Positions 27,801 to 36,928 are shown, counted from the first letter of the stretch. The stretch: 64,000 nucleotides of DNA from Oscillatoria sp. HE19RPO (GCF_024220515.1 NZ_JAMXOT010000019.1:1-64000), one strand, 5' to 3'. Numbers and translations are program-made. The notes: generated by a model not told the origin, from the sequence alone.

Positions 27801-29446
27801 GTATTCGACCAGGCGATCGCTCGTCGGTCCCCCTCTTTGGTTACCCAGTCGTTGATATACTCCAGAGGCGTCGCCGTTGAGCGCAGGTTTTCAAATACTC
27901 CTTTGATGGATTCGATTTCTTCGGGAACCACCAACCGCTCCCAAACATACAGACCCTGCACTTCCGCAAAGGAATAACCCGTGGTGGTTTCGCACGCTTG
28001 GTTGAAACTCACAATCCGACCTTGGCGATCGAGAATCACCACTAAATTGGGAATCGCATTCACCACTGCCGCCAAAAAATCTCGTTCTTGATGAAGTTCC
28101 ATTCTCGCTGATTCCGCACTCTCACTCCGGTCTCGAAAATAAGCACAAAGCCCTTCTTGGTGAGGATAGAACCGCACTTCAAACCGTTTCTGTAACGGGG
28201 GATAATCTGCTTCCAGTCCGATGGTTCTTCCCTCTACCAAGGCTCGATGATACCCGCGATAAAAAGAACTCCCCACGCTTTCGGGAAAGACATCCCACAG
28301 ATACTGTCCCACCAGATTTTCCACCCGGTGATTGAGTAGTTTCGCCCCGGCTGGATTAATATAAGTATAGCGACCCTGGCGGTCAAAACAGGCCAACCCA
28401 TCGCTGATGCTGTCGAGGAGGGTTAGGGTTTCCTCTGGAGGCGTTGTGGTTAATTGGGGTCGGGTCTGTTTCCGGGGTTCGGATTCTTCCGTCAGTTCAG
28501 CAATCTCTAAGTGAGTGCTGACCCGAGTCAGCAATTCATGGAGAGAGGATGAGTGGTGGAAAAACTCTGGGTCCCAGTCGCTTTCTGCCCTCACTTCCAC
28601 AGAGTCCCCTTCGATGACTGGGTTGGGAAACCGGATCACCGGGATATCTTTTCCATTCACTTTCGCCCTTAATTGCTGTACCCACTCTAAGTCCTCGATT
28701 TCTGGGGCGATCGCCTCGGTGAGAATCGCGCAGGGGTAGAAATCCTGGGCGGCATCTAAGGCAGTTGTGCGATCGCCGGCAGTTTTGACTTGATACCCTT
28801 GGCGGACCAGTTGGGACTCCAGATAATCCCGGCGGACCTCGTTCTCATCCACCAGCAAGATCCGCGCCGGGGGTGCAGACTCCCTCTCGCGAACCTCTAA
28901 TGATTCGGGGAGTTGTTCCTCGTGTTCAGGGGGGTCATTCCGGGCCGTCGGCAGGGCGATCGCTGTCGTCAAGACCCCACAAACTTGATGGTCTTCCGTA
29001 TATATCGGACTGTGAGACAAATTAAACCACCCCACCACCTCCGACCCCGGGCGATCGAACACCAACCGACAATTCTCTATCCCTCTGCCTTCTCCACTGC
29101 TGAACACTGCTTCTAACATTGGAGAGAGGACCTCCCAGGTTTCCCGGTTGAGGACCTCTCGTCCCGGTTGACCCAGGGAATCGGGATAATTGGCGTCACC
29201 CACCCACCCGAGGGCCGCCTCGTTGTAAATGAGGAGCAGTTCTGGACCCCACCAGAGCAGGGTCGGAAATTGGGACGCTAGACCCAAACTCACCGCTGTA
29301 CGCCAACTGGGTTCCCAAGTCTCCATTGCACCCAGAACTGTGCTGGACCAGTCACGAACCTTTTTGAGGCGGTCCAGATCCGCGCTACCTGTCCATCCCA
29401 ATTGTTCTGTCTTGTTCTTCCGCTTGGCTGGTTGCTGTTCCATCAT
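24833..29446 (-). CDS. Giant multi-PAS/GAF hybrid histidine kinase
   Basis: A 1537-residue cytoplasmic hybrid kinase. Order by eye: an N-terminal PAS-like sensor (about 15-165, FPTLLWWGPELLLIYNEAAL), a receiver-like domain (about 190-305), five PAS domains (about 330-870), a GAF domain (about 885-1065), HisKA with DEFLATLSHELRTPLNSILG, HATPase with NLLSNAIKF, DTGQGIKPE and GLGLGLAIVRHL, and a final receiver with VLISDIAMPEEDGYT. The first receiver keeps the ILLVDENEVRRDYL start but has ILTEAIAPEIED where the phosphoacceptor Asp is expected, so it is probably not phosphorylated. There are no membrane segments. It stands alone and converges with the TPR gene (12-base gap), so its target is unknown. 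Confidence 0.92.
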   Translation of the reverse strand: MMEQQPAKRKNKTEQLGWTGSADLDRLKKVRDWSSTVLGAMETWEPSWRTAVSLGLASQFPTLLWWGPELLLIYNEAALGWVGDANYPDSLGQPGREVLNRETWEVLSPMLEAVFSSGEGRGIENCRLVFDRPGSEVVGWFNLSHSPIYTEDHQVCGVLTTAIALPTARNDPPEHEEQLPESLEVRERESAPPARILLVDENEVRRDYLESQLVRQGYQVKTAGDRTTALDAAQDFYPCAILTEAIAPEIEDLEWVQQLRAKVNGKDIPVIRFPNPVIEGDSVEVRAESDWDPEFFHHSSSLHELLTRVSTHLEIAELTEESEPRKQTRPQLTTTPPEETLTLLDSISDGLACFDRQGRYTYINPAGAKLLNHRVENLVGQYLWDVFPESVGSSFYRGYHRALVEGRTIGLEADYPPLQKRFEVRFYPHQEGLCAYFRDRSESAESARMELHQERDFLAAVVNAIPNLVVILDRQGRIVSFNQACETTTGYSFAEVQGLYVWERLVVPEEIESIKGVFENLRSTATPLEYINDWVTKEGDRRAIAWSNTVLRDAQGEMEYIIGTGIDISDRYAAEAALRQSTERFRIAAENTSDLIYEWEIATGRVEWFGNIDEQLGYQEGGFARTRQAWLDRLHPSDRERVENAIDRHLQTREPFDEEYQIQRGDGIYLYWSDRGTALWDDQGRPYKWIGATTDITLRQWAQTEIIKLNRTLKRRVKELQTLLKFIPIGIAISEDPHCERIRFNSVLAHNLGISSPVLPHFNPLPEARADGFKLYHNGRELAPEEFPMRYAATHQVEVLEFEVDAIYEDGRTIEFLTYAAPILDEEGQTRGAVGAFVDITHRKQIEEALRHSEELYRSLAEALPQMIFLCTRGGKLEYCNPSAVNYIGLNLEQILRRSPLEWIHPSDRAEALVHWRNAIATETAYEIEVRLQRSDGLYRWHSLRMNPIAGMGDRLLKWLGTATDIDDRKRSREQERFLARASSVLANSLDYQTTLDSLAHLTVPSIADWCAIDVVEKDGTIERLAVAHTDPAKEELAQELHRRYPPKKEATMGQANVLRTGQSELYPHIPDSVLVEAAADAEHLQILRELRLNSGMCVPLKARGRTLGTIAFVLEAGSRCYDRTDLMLAEKLAHRAAIALDNARLYREAQDANRLKDEFLATLSHELRTPLNSILGWAQILRNRRLSEEKMGLALETIERNSRLQFQLIEDLLDVSRIITGKLRLNVTSVSLLKAIEEAIESVRPAAEAKHIQLKTELDRHAGPVSGDRDRLQQMVWNLLSNAIKFTPPEGCVTVILEQFQTSIQIRVRDTGQGIKPEFIPYVFDRFRQADSSSTRAYNGLGLGLAIVRHLTELHGGTVSADSPGLGQGAIFTVELPLMPRCELPDRAESHVLNVEPFPELNPMTSLEGVRVLVVDDEADTRGLLTLVLEECGAQVQAAASVRQALIAIPQFYPQVLISDIAMPEEDGYTLIHHIRKMELSEGGYLPAAAVTAYARSEDRTRALKAGYDIHLPKPVDTAELIAVVERLAARSRQTP

Positions 29447-30643
29447 TTACAGAGGTCCTGGTGGTTTGGGTGTTCAGACTCGCTCACTTGCTAATCGTCG
29501 TTGATCTGCTAATCTTGGGTGTACATTTTTTTGGGGAAGTTTACATCTACCAAAGGAAGGATTCACTATTGACAAGGGATTCACGGCCTTGATTTGATGG
29601 GTTGAGTTGTCGTTTTTTTTGCAATAAATTTCGCCATCATTGAGGGCGGGCGATCGCCATCAACTCCCTTCATCCCTCCTTGGCCTCCGGATGGGCGACT
29701 GCACCGCCTATCAATGGCGAAGATGGGGGAGATGGGGGAAATATGTCTTGACGGGTTCAGTCTATAATTTTTAGGTTTTAACTGCTGACTAACCCCGTGA
29801 AAGATAGGTTTGATGATGACGGGCTGTTACTCCCGGGTTGATTAACATTCCGGGGCGATCGGTGAGCGGAGATAACAGAATCTATCAAGGGATGGCCGTT
29901 CCTGTGGAGGTCCCCAAAATGAGTAGTCCTGGCCCTATTTTCCTGGGAATTGAGTTAGGGAAAGGGTAGGCATCAGAGGCAGTCCCCTTTCATCATTGTT
30001 CTCTAACTTTGTAAAAAAAAAACGCGATTGCTCTTAACTTTTTCTGGGATTTGCCCTACAATATAAATAATAAAAACTTTGCGCCCATATAGGCCCTATT
30101 TGTGATAAAAATTTAGAGTTTGAATACCGATATAATTAGGCAAGCAGGGTGTCAACTGATGCCGATTATGCTGAGGGGATTAGAGCGGATTAAGGTGTTC
30201 AGTTGATGACAGTTATAAGGGGATTGCAAAATATAAATCATCCAACCGTTCAACTGAAAGAAAGGTATCTGTCGGAGTAAATGCTTGCGCCCTGGGGCGT
30301 ATGCAATACGCCCCTACATTGACGGTGCTATTCCGTTGAGCATTCACTACGAACGAACGTTTTGGAGATTTTATTTTTTGGAGTTCCCTAATTCTGATGT
30401 TGGATGAACTTTAAAACGGCGAAGTGGGGGGGAACGACTGAAGTCGTTACTACAAACATTGGGGAACGACTTCAGTCGGGACGGTGAACAGGGGAGGGCC
30501 TCGGGTTGGACTGGGCGGTATCTGGGAGGAAAAATTTCACTGACCCCTTGACAAACCCCGGGACAGGAGTTATATAATAGTTCTCTAGTCTCATCGTTAT
30601 CCGTTAAGTGCCGAAGAGCACAGGTTGTAACGAGGACTGAGAT
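29447..30643. repeat. 1.2-kb intergenic region with scattered repeats
   Basis: No gene recognised. A 23-bp stretch with core TTTTTTGGAGTTCCCTAA at about 30367-30391 is shared with 115-138. An ACGACTGAAGTCGT palindrome lies near 30435-30480, related to the array at 60392-60851. A repeat with GGGGCGTATGCAATACGCCCC lies near 30293-30315. The segment around 30040-30180 is AT-rich. Confidence 0.55.
30548..30578 (+). promoter_or_regulatory. Sigma-70-type promoter of tRNA-Gly
   Basis: TTGACA (30548-30553) and TATAAT (30573-30578) are perfect -35 and -10 boxes, 19 bases apart, ahead of the tRNA gene. Confidence 0.75.
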
Positions 30644-30715
30644 GCGGGCGTAATTCAGTGGTAGAATGTCAGCTTCCCAAGCTGGACGTCGTGGGTTCGA
30701 GTCCCATCGCCCGCT
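30644..30715 (+). tRNA. trnG: tRNA-Gly (anticodon CCC)
   Basis: A 72-base cloverleaf with acceptor GCGGGCG/CGCCCGC and discriminator T. The anticodon stem TCAGC/GCTGG encloses the loop TTCCCAA with CCC at positions 34-36. The T arm carries GGGTTCGAGTCCC. The 3' CCA is not encoded. Confidence 0.95.
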
Positions 30716-30827
30716 TTTTGTTTGATTGAATGTTAGGACTGGCGCCGAGGGTGGCGAGTTGCTTTGCTGCTTTCCCGGGTTTCACTACAATGGGAAGATT
30801 GGCAGTTTAGCAACTTCAGAAGAGACG

Positions 30828-31649
30828 ATGGGATATTCGATTGAGGTCTATGACCACAACTTTGAGCAAGAAGTCTTAGAAAAGTCTTATGAAATTCCGG
30901 CGATCGTAGACTTTTATGCGGTTTGGTGCGGTCCTTGTCAGATGTTAAAACCGATGTTGGAAAAGGTCGCCCTAGAATATGATTGTGTAGTGGCGAAGGT
31001 GAATATTGATGAAAATCAATATTTAGCACAAGCCTTTCGGGTTGAGGGAGTTCCGGATGTGAAAATTATCCGGAATGGGGAAGTGTTGGATGGGTTTGTG
31101 GGGGTGTTACCCGAACCGCAACTGCGAGAATTTTTGGCAAATTGTGATATTAAGTCCGGTTTAGATGAAGGGTTGGAGGCAATTCGTCAGGCACTTTTAG
31201 GAGAAAAGCACGCCGAAGCTGAGGCGATGTTTGCATCCCTACTAACAAAATATCCAGAGAATAGACGGTTGCGATTAGAAGCGGCCAAGTTTTATATCAG
31301 TGAGGATGAATTCGCAAAAGTTGAGGAACTTTTAGGGGTCATTCAAGCAGATGAACCGGAATTTTTTGCCGAAGCGCAAGCGGTGAAGGCGTTACTTGAG
31401 TTTAAGAGGGAATGCAATCATCCGTCAGGAGAGGGTGAATTGGACCAGATGTTTACTCAGGCATCTTGTTTGGCGGTAGCGGGGAATTATGAGGAAGCGT
31501 TGCAACTTTTCCTCAAGATTGTGGAAAGCGATCGCAGTTATAAAAAGGATGGCGGGAGAAAGGCGATGTTGTCTATTTTTGACTTATTGGGAAATGACCA
31601 TCCTCTGACGAAGGTTTATCGCCGGAATTTAATGACGGTGCTATTTTGA
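30828..31649 (+). CDS. Thioredoxin-domain TPR protein, CnoX/YbbN-like
   Basis: A 273-residue cytoplasmic protein. Residues 1-110 are a thioredoxin domain with the intact active site WCGPC (Cys 34 and 37) and the cis-proline segment EGVPDVKI. Residues 120-273 are helical repeats ending in KDGGRKAMLSIFDLLGNDHP, the C-terminal signature of the YbbN/CnoX co-chaperonin group. E. coli CnoX has lost the first Cys of the motif, whereas this protein keeps both and may act as an oxidoreductase as well as a holdase. I use ATG 30828; an upstream in-frame ATG-like start at 30726 would add residues unlike the family. It lies 112 bases after tRNA-Gly. Confidence 0.88.
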   Translation: MGYSIEVYDHNFEQEVLEKSYEIPAIVDFYAVWCGPCQMLKPMLEKVALEYDCVVAKVNIDENQYLAQAFRVEGVPDVKIIRNGEVLDGFVGVLPEPQLREFLANCDIKSGLDEGLEAIRQALLGEKHAEAEAMFASLLTKYPENRRLRLEAAKFYISEDEFAKVEELLGVIQADEPEFFAEAQAVKALLEFKRECNHPSGEGELDQMFTQASCLAVAGNYEEALQLFLKIVESDRSYKKDGGRKAMLSIFDLLGNDHPLTKVYRRNLMTVLF

Positions 31650-31956
31650 GGGTTCTGGGTCATTCGGTGCATTCTGGATTGAGAATGCACTGACTTCGGG
31701 ACCCGTCGCACCCGGGATGAGCAAAAATTCCGGGATTGGTGGCAATTTTTCCAAAAAGTTGAGTGAAACTCATACTGGGGATCGGTGCGATCGCCAGTTT
31801 CCTGATGTCAGGATCGAGGATATGAAGAAATGAGTTGCAGATTTAGGCAGTTTACCTCAATTCCAATTTTTTGACATCTACCATTGGGTAGAGTTGGGTT
31901 GAAGAATCATTTGCCTAGGAATTCATGAAATGCTCGATCGCTAACAGGTGAGATTG
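31650..31956. other. Intergenic region, nothing recognised
   Basis: About 300 bases between the CnoX-like and DUF4278 genes. I see no gene, repeat or clear terminator in it. Confidence 0.5.
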
Positions 31957-32250
31957 ATGAAACTTTATTATCGTGGTGTCAGCTATGATTTAACTCCTCC
32001 GGTGAAAACACCACCGGGGGAAATTTCCGGAACCTATCGGGGTAAGTCTTGGCAGTTCCAACAAGGGGACTTATCCGGACAACTAACAGAGTGCGATCGC
32101 TGTCACTTTTACTCGGGAGATCCACACTTACTCTGTGCCGTCCATCCCCAAGGTCCCAATTCGGAAAGTTGCCCAGATTTCCGGTTAAATCTTCAGACAA
32201 AACCTTTGAATCAGCCAACTTTAAAAAGCCATAAATTCTCCAACTTTTAA
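31957..32250 (+). CDS. DUF4278-domain protein
   Basis: A small protein of 97 residues. The N-terminal MKLYYRGVSYDL and the later GTYRGKSWQF are the hallmark of DUF4278, a short beta-rich domain found mainly in cyanobacteria with no known function. A four-cysteine stretch follows (CDRCHFYSGDPHLLC and SCPDF), which could bind a metal. The start at ATG 31957 gives the canonical N-terminus; one three codons upstream is also possible. A terminator hairpin follows the stop. Confidence 0.8.
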   Translation: MKLYYRGVSYDLTPPVKTPPGEISGTYRGKSWQFQQGDLSGQLTECDRCHFYSGDPHLLCAVHPQGPNSESCPDFRLNLQTKPLNQPTLKSHKFSNF

Positions 32251-32265
32251 ATCGGTTTATATCTC

Positions 32266-32302
32266 AAAGGAGGATAAGGATTGCCCATCCTCCTTTTGTT
32301 TT
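32266..32302 (+). terminator. Terminator after the DUF4278 gene
   Basis: The 10-bp stem AAAGGAGGAT/ATCCTCCTTT with an 11-base loop is followed by TGTTTT. Confidence 0.8.
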
Positions 32303-32336
32303 CCGGCATTCCCGGTCAGTTTAGTCAATTTTTTGT

Positions 32337-33065
32337 TTAATAAATAGCGGTCTTGGGTTTATATTTAACCAACAGGGAAACTAATCCCGCTCCGATGAAT
32401 AATCCGACTCCATTCGCCCAATAACCCAAGCTGGTGGGATTGACCATTCTCAGGACCGTGAGTTGACCAATGCCATAAAATGCCTGTTGAATAAACCACC
32501 ACATTAGATAAAACAAGGCGGGAACTTCGATGGGAATAAATAGGATGAGTAAGGGTAAGAGAGTTTCAATTTTAGCTTTGGGAAAGTTCAACAAATAAGC
32601 GCCCAGAATGGCAGAAATAGCCCCATTGGCCCCGATAACGGGGACCCCTAAGTTCGGGGCGATCGCCACCTGGGCGATCGCCGTGAGAATGCCACAGACG
32701 AGATAAAACAGGAAAAACCGGCCATGTCCGAGAATCTCTTCAATCCGCTTGCCAAACACCCACAAAAACAGCATATTCCCCAAAATTTGACTAAAACTGC
32801 TGTGGAGAAACATGGAGAAGAGTAAGGGACCGGCAGACATGACAATTAAGGCAACCCAGGCGGCAGGACTAGGATTGCGAATCGCATCAGTGACAACCGA
32901 AGTCATGCGATCGCTGACGACCCCCCAACTTTGCAAAAAGGCCCCGAGTTGGCCCGTTGCCTCTAATTTGAGTTCCATCACAAACAGGGCCAGATTTAAC
33001 CCAATCAGGCCGTAGGTTGCCAAGGGGGGATAACGATTGGGGAGATTATCATCAATAGGTATCAT
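32337..33065 (-). CDS. Rhomboid-fold membrane protein lacking catalytic residues
   Basis: A 242-residue protein with six to seven membrane helices in the rhomboid layout. The family signature FLHSSFSQILGNMLFLWVFG and the following helix pattern are clear. In active rhomboids the nucleophile lies in GxSG and the general base in a late A-H motif. Here the first reads GANGA (about residue 147) and the second WANGVG, so both Ser and His are Asn. The second His of the H-x-x-x-x-H-x-x-x-N segment is also replaced by Gln. It is therefore predicted to be an inactive pseudoprotease; it may act by binding membrane partners. Each change is one base from the active codon. It converges with the DUF4278 gene. 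Confidence 0.85.
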   Translation of the reverse strand: MIPIDDNLPNRYPPLATYGLIGLNLALFVMELKLEATGQLGAFLQSWGVVSDRMTSVVTDAIRNPSPAAWVALIVMSAGPLLFSMFLHSSFSQILGNMLFLWVFGKRIEEILGHGRFFLFYLVCGILTAIAQVAIAPNLGVPVIGANGAISAILGAYLLNFPKAKIETLLPLLILFIPIEVPALFYLMWWFIQQAFYGIGQLTVLRMVNPTSLGYWANGVGLFIGAGLVSLLVKYKPKTAIY

Positions 33066-33779
33066 TGCTAAAGGTTATGATTTTTCTCAATCTTGACTCC
33101 CTATTATGGACGTAAAAACAGGGAGGCAATATCCGAGGGTGACGCTTTCGGGTTTGTGATCCAGGGGCGATCGCCGCAATTTTTCAGGATTTTACTCCTT
33201 TTGATCGATGCAATCCCTGGGATTTGGAGGAATTTATCCTTTGCGATCGGGCCAAAACCCTCGAATTCTCTAGGTTTTAACCGGATCCCCTCTCTCCATT
33301 CCCTTTTCTTGAATTGCCGCCTGTTGTTGATAAATGCTGTAAACAAAAACTTTTTTTTTCGCTATTCCGGGCGGATTTTCCTCCATTCACCAAAAATTTA
33401 AAAAATTCATCTTAAACTTTATCAAAAATTTATATAAAATATCTCTCAAATTGATAACTAATTAAAAACCGCCAGATAAGGCTAGTCGGTTGATTCATGG
33501 CAATCTTTCGTGATGATTGAGCCAATCGGCTTTTTCCGACTTCAAGGGGAAATGTTGTTAGGCGATTTTTAGCAATCTTTCGATAGATAGATACAGACTA
33601 ATTCTATATGGGTTTACATGGAAAAGCATAGACGGGCAACTCAACCGGGAAATCTAATTTCCCTCTAAATTAAATCTACCTAGCTCAAGTTGATAGTTTG
33701 TTATAAAAAATGACAGACTATTAAATTTTCACACTTATCTGTTAAAACCACTACTTGAAATAACCGGGAGACAATTAGG
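33066..33779. other. AT-rich intergenic region upstream of the RTX gene
   Basis: About 700 bases with long A/T tracts, especially at 33340-33470 and 33690-33750. No gene or repeat recognised. It probably contains the RTX gene promoter. Confidence 0.5.
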
Positions 33780-36632
33780 ATGGTATGGAGCCTCGATTCA
33801 TCAATTTATCAAATTCTAGCGGGACTGTCTCAAGCAGATATCTTGCGATCGCTAGTCGGGAAGTCTATCCAAATCGGAGTGGAAACCCAAGAGGCGATCG
33901 GCGGTGAATCAAGCCATGATTTGCTATTGGGAGGTCCTGAGAATGACCTATTAATTGGTGATATCGGCAACGATACCATTTATGGGGGAGCAGGAAATAA
34001 CACCCTGTTTGGAGGAACAGGTCATATAATCGTCGAAGATTGGGAAGGACAGGACTTTTTAGTAGGGGGTTTGGGAGAAGATTTAATCTTTGGAAATCAA
34101 GCGGATGATACCCTCTATGGCGGTGATGGAGACGATACTCTGTATGGCGGTAAAGATAGGGATTTCTTATCGGGAAATGGCGGAAATGATGTCCTCTTTG
34201 GTGACTTAGGAAGCGATACCCTCTGGGGAGGTGAAGGACAAAATCGCTTTCAAATCGGCAGACGTTTCGCTGTTCCTGGATTTCTCAGTACAGGAGGACC
34301 GACCCTAGCTGATGCAGACTGGATTATGGATTTTACCCCGGGTCAAGACTTAATTGGACTGCAGGGGGGACTCAGCTTTGATGAATTGAATATTTTCGCC
34401 GGAACCGGAGAAAACGCCGGGGATACTATCATTCAAGATACAATTACTCAAGAGTATTTAGCCATTGTCAAAAATATCTCTCCCGAGGCGATCGTCCGAG
34501 ATAATTTTTGGCCAACTTCTCAACCCCCCCTCCCCTCAGTACCCCCTCCGAATCCGCCGATTAACCCCCCTGCAACTGTGGAGGATACTTCTCCGTTTCA
34601 AGAACAAGTTTCTCGGGTTCAAATTGCTCTAAATCATCCCATTTTTGGCACCCTCCCAGAACAGCAAAAACCCGACTCGATTATCTTCCCTGACGACAAC
34701 TTGAGTGAAACAGAAGAAGAGGAACCCTCCAATTTGCAACCGGATGTTCCTCCTGAAACCGAAGAAGAACCCTCAGATTCGCAACCGGATGTTCCTCCGG
34801 AGACAGAAACCGAAGAAGAGGAACCCTCCGATTTGCAACCGGATGTTCTTTCAGAAACCGAAACAAAAATAGAAATAGAAATAGAAATAGAAACCGAAGA
34901 AGAGGAATCGTCGAATTTGTTGCAACCGGATGTTCCTCCTGAAACCGAAGAAGAAAAACCCTCGGATTTGCAACCGGATGTTCCTCTGGAGACAGAAACC
35001 GAAGAAGAGGAACCCTCGGATTTGCAACCGGATGTTCTTTCAGAAACCGAAACAAAAATAGAAATAGAAATAGAAACCGAAGAAGAGGAACCCTCGGATT
35101 TGCAACCGGATGTTCCTCCAGAAACCGAAGAAGAGGAACCCTCGGATTTGTTGGAACCGGATGTTCCTCCAGAAACCGAAGAAGAGGAACCCTCGGATTT
35201 GCAACCGGATGTTCCTCCGGAAACCGAAACAGAAGAAGAAGAAGAGGAAGAGGAAACCTCGGATTTGTTGGAACCGGATGTTCCCTCAGAAACAGAAGAA
35301 GAGGAACCCTCAGATTTGTTGGAACCGGATGTTCCTCCAGAAACGGAAACAGAAGAAGAGGAGGAGGATGCAGAAGAACCCATCCCTGACGAGGATGAAA
35401 CTCCCCCTATTGAAGATGTACAGGGGGATGATAATAGTGGTGAAATAGAAGATGAACCGCTGGATGAGGACGGGGAAGATAGTAGTGGTGATGACAGTCA
35501 AATCAGCGTCACCGTGAATTATTCTGATGCTACGAGTGGGATTATTGCCAACCTGTCAGAAGGGAGTGTGACCCGTTTATTTACCACCGATGCGGATGTT
35601 CCTTTTAAGATTTTGCCTTTAGGAGATTCCAATACCAGGGGTTTTCCGAATCAGGCGAGTATTGGAGGATATCGAACCCGTTTGTGGGAAAGATTAGTGG
35701 AAGATAATGGGTTTAATATTGACTTTGTAGGTCAAGCTCAAAGTGGACCGGGAGATATTGATAGAGACCATGAAGGCAGAGGTGGCTTTACCATCACGGA
35801 ACTCATTGATAATAGCGAAAAATTTTCCGGCTATAATCAGCCTACAGCACCTCTTTACACGACCATAGAAGATGTATTAAATTATGCTCAACCCGATGCC
35901 GTTTTATTGATGGCGGGGACCAATGATATTCTACAGAATAAACCTGTAGAAACAGCCCTCACCGATTTGGGAATTTTGGTAGATCGGATTGTTGCAACTA
36001 TGCCAGATACACAAGTGCTAGTTAGTTCGATTATTCCCAATACGTCTAGTAATGTAGCTCGACAACAACGAACCACCGAGTTTAGTGAACAAGTGGAAGA
36101 AATTGTTGTAACACCCCGAGCCAATACTAACCCGAACATCCGGTTTGTAGATATATTTAATCTGCCGTTCGTTGCTGGAGACTATGCCAACGATGGCATT
36201 CACCTAAAAGCTAGTGGGTATGATAAACTAGCGGATGAATGGTATTCCGAGATTCGGATGTTACCGAGCGGTGAAGAGACCCTCACCGATGTTCAAAATA
36301 TCATCGGTTCCGCTTATGATGATACCCTCATCGGCGATAACCAATCCAATGTCATCCGAGGTGGTGAGGGGAATGACTGGTTGCTCGGGGATGCTGGTGA
36401 AGATACCTTTATTTTAGCGTCCGGGGAAGGAACGAATACGATCGCTGATTTTGAAACCGGCATCGATCGCATCGGACTATCGGACGGATTAGAGTTTGAG
36501 CAGCTTCTGATTTCTCCCGGGAGTGATGCCAATCAGACTCAAATTGCGATCGCCGATACCGGGGAATCCCTAGCACTCCTCCTCGACATCGATGCCACCA
36601 TGATTAACCCTGATGATTTCATCCTCGTTTAA
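33780..36632 (+). CDS. RTX-repeat protein with acidic repeats and an SGNH hydrolase domain
   Basis: A 950-residue probably exported protein without an N-terminal signal peptide. Residues 46-155 hold calcium-binding GGxGxDxLxG repeats (GGDGDDTLYGG, GNGGNDVLFG). A Pro-rich linker leads to about 230 residues (roughly 306-535) of imperfect repeats built from PETEEEEPSDLQPDV, strongly acidic. An SGNH/GDSL hydrolase follows (about 608-830), with block I ILPLGDSNTRG, block III LMAGTND and block V NDGIHLKASGY, giving the Ser and the Asp-His pair. C-terminal RTX motifs (GGEGNDWLLGDAGEDTFIL) suit type I secretion, with calcium-driven folding outside the cell. It is likely a surface or matrix esterase; the substrate is unknown. 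The acidic segment is also a DNA tandem repeat and so prone to length change. Confidence 0.85.
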   Translation: MVWSLDSSIYQILAGLSQADILRSLVGKSIQIGVETQEAIGGESSHDLLLGGPENDLLIGDIGNDTIYGGAGNNTLFGGTGHIIVEDWEGQDFLVGGLGEDLIFGNQADDTLYGGDGDDTLYGGKDRDFLSGNGGNDVLFGDLGSDTLWGGEGQNRFQIGRRFAVPGFLSTGGPTLADADWIMDFTPGQDLIGLQGGLSFDELNIFAGTGENAGDTIIQDTITQEYLAIVKNISPEAIVRDNFWPTSQPPLPSVPPPNPPINPPATVEDTSPFQEQVSRVQIALNHPIFGTLPEQQKPDSIIFPDDNLSETEEEEPSNLQPDVPPETEEEPSDSQPDVPPETETEEEEPSDLQPDVLSETETKIEIEIEIETEEEESSNLLQPDVPPETEEEKPSDLQPDVPLETETEEEEPSDLQPDVLSETETKIEIEIETEEEEPSDLQPDVPPETEEEEPSDLLEPDVPPETEEEEPSDLQPDVPPETETEEEEEEEETSDLLEPDVPSETEEEEPSDLLEPDVPPETETEEEEEDAEEPIPDEDETPPIEDVQGDDNSGEIEDEPLDEDGEDSSGDDSQISVTVNYSDATSGIIANLSEGSVTRLFTTDADVPFKILPLGDSNTRGFPNQASIGGYRTRLWERLVEDNGFNIDFVGQAQSGPGDIDRDHEGRGGFTITELIDNSEKFSGYNQPTAPLYTTIEDVLNYAQPDAVLLMAGTNDILQNKPVETALTDLGILVDRIVATMPDTQVLVSSIIPNTSSNVARQQRTTEFSEQVEEIVVTPRANTNPNIRFVDIFNLPFVAGDYANDGIHLKASGYDKLADEWYSEIRMLPSGEETLTDVQNIIGSAYDDTLIGDNQSNVIRGGEGNDWLLGDAGEDTFILASGEGTNTIADFETGIDRIGLSDGLEFEQLLISPGSDANQTQIAIADTGESLALLLDIDATMINPDDFILV

Positions 36633-36706
36633 TCAATCCCCTGGTGTTTTGTAGCTTCAGCAACAAACAATTGCGAATCTAAATCAATTGGACAATTCCT
36701 CATGGC

Positions 36707-36761
36707 GGAGTGGGAGCATCTTGCTCCCTACTGCTAGTCGGGAGTAAGATGCTCCCACTCC
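36707..36761. repeat. Long hairpin after the RTX gene
   Basis: The 22-base arm GGAGTGGGAGCATCTT-GCTCCC pairs almost perfectly with its downstream complement across an 11-base loop. It shares GGGAGCATCT with the MITE ends nearby but is not the same element. It could terminate or stabilise the RTX mRNA. Confidence 0.8.
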
Positions 36762-36818
36762 TCAATTCTGTAGTCAGACTGCTGCAAGACTTGCTAGATC
36801 CGGTTAAAGCCCCAAAAC

Positions 36819-36928
36819 GGGAGCATCTCAATTTGTTCAAGAGACCTAACCCCCCAACCCCCTTCCCTACGAGGTCAGGGGGAGCAAGACCTGTCAATTC
36901 CCCTTTTAGGCAAAATTGAGATGCTCCC
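36819..36928. mobile_element. 110-bp MITE-like element, copy 2
   Basis: Reverse-oriented copy of the element at 18065-18174, with perfect 16-bp ends GGGAGCATCTCAATTT/AAATTGAGATGCTCCC. It is flanked by an 8-bp perfect duplication CCCAAAAC (36811-36818 and 36929-36936). No transposase is encoded. Confidence 0.88.

Noticed and set aside
34634-35383. Antisense serine-rich open frame of 249 codons
   Set aside because: Complement of the acidic repeats of the RTX gene; low-complexity shadow.
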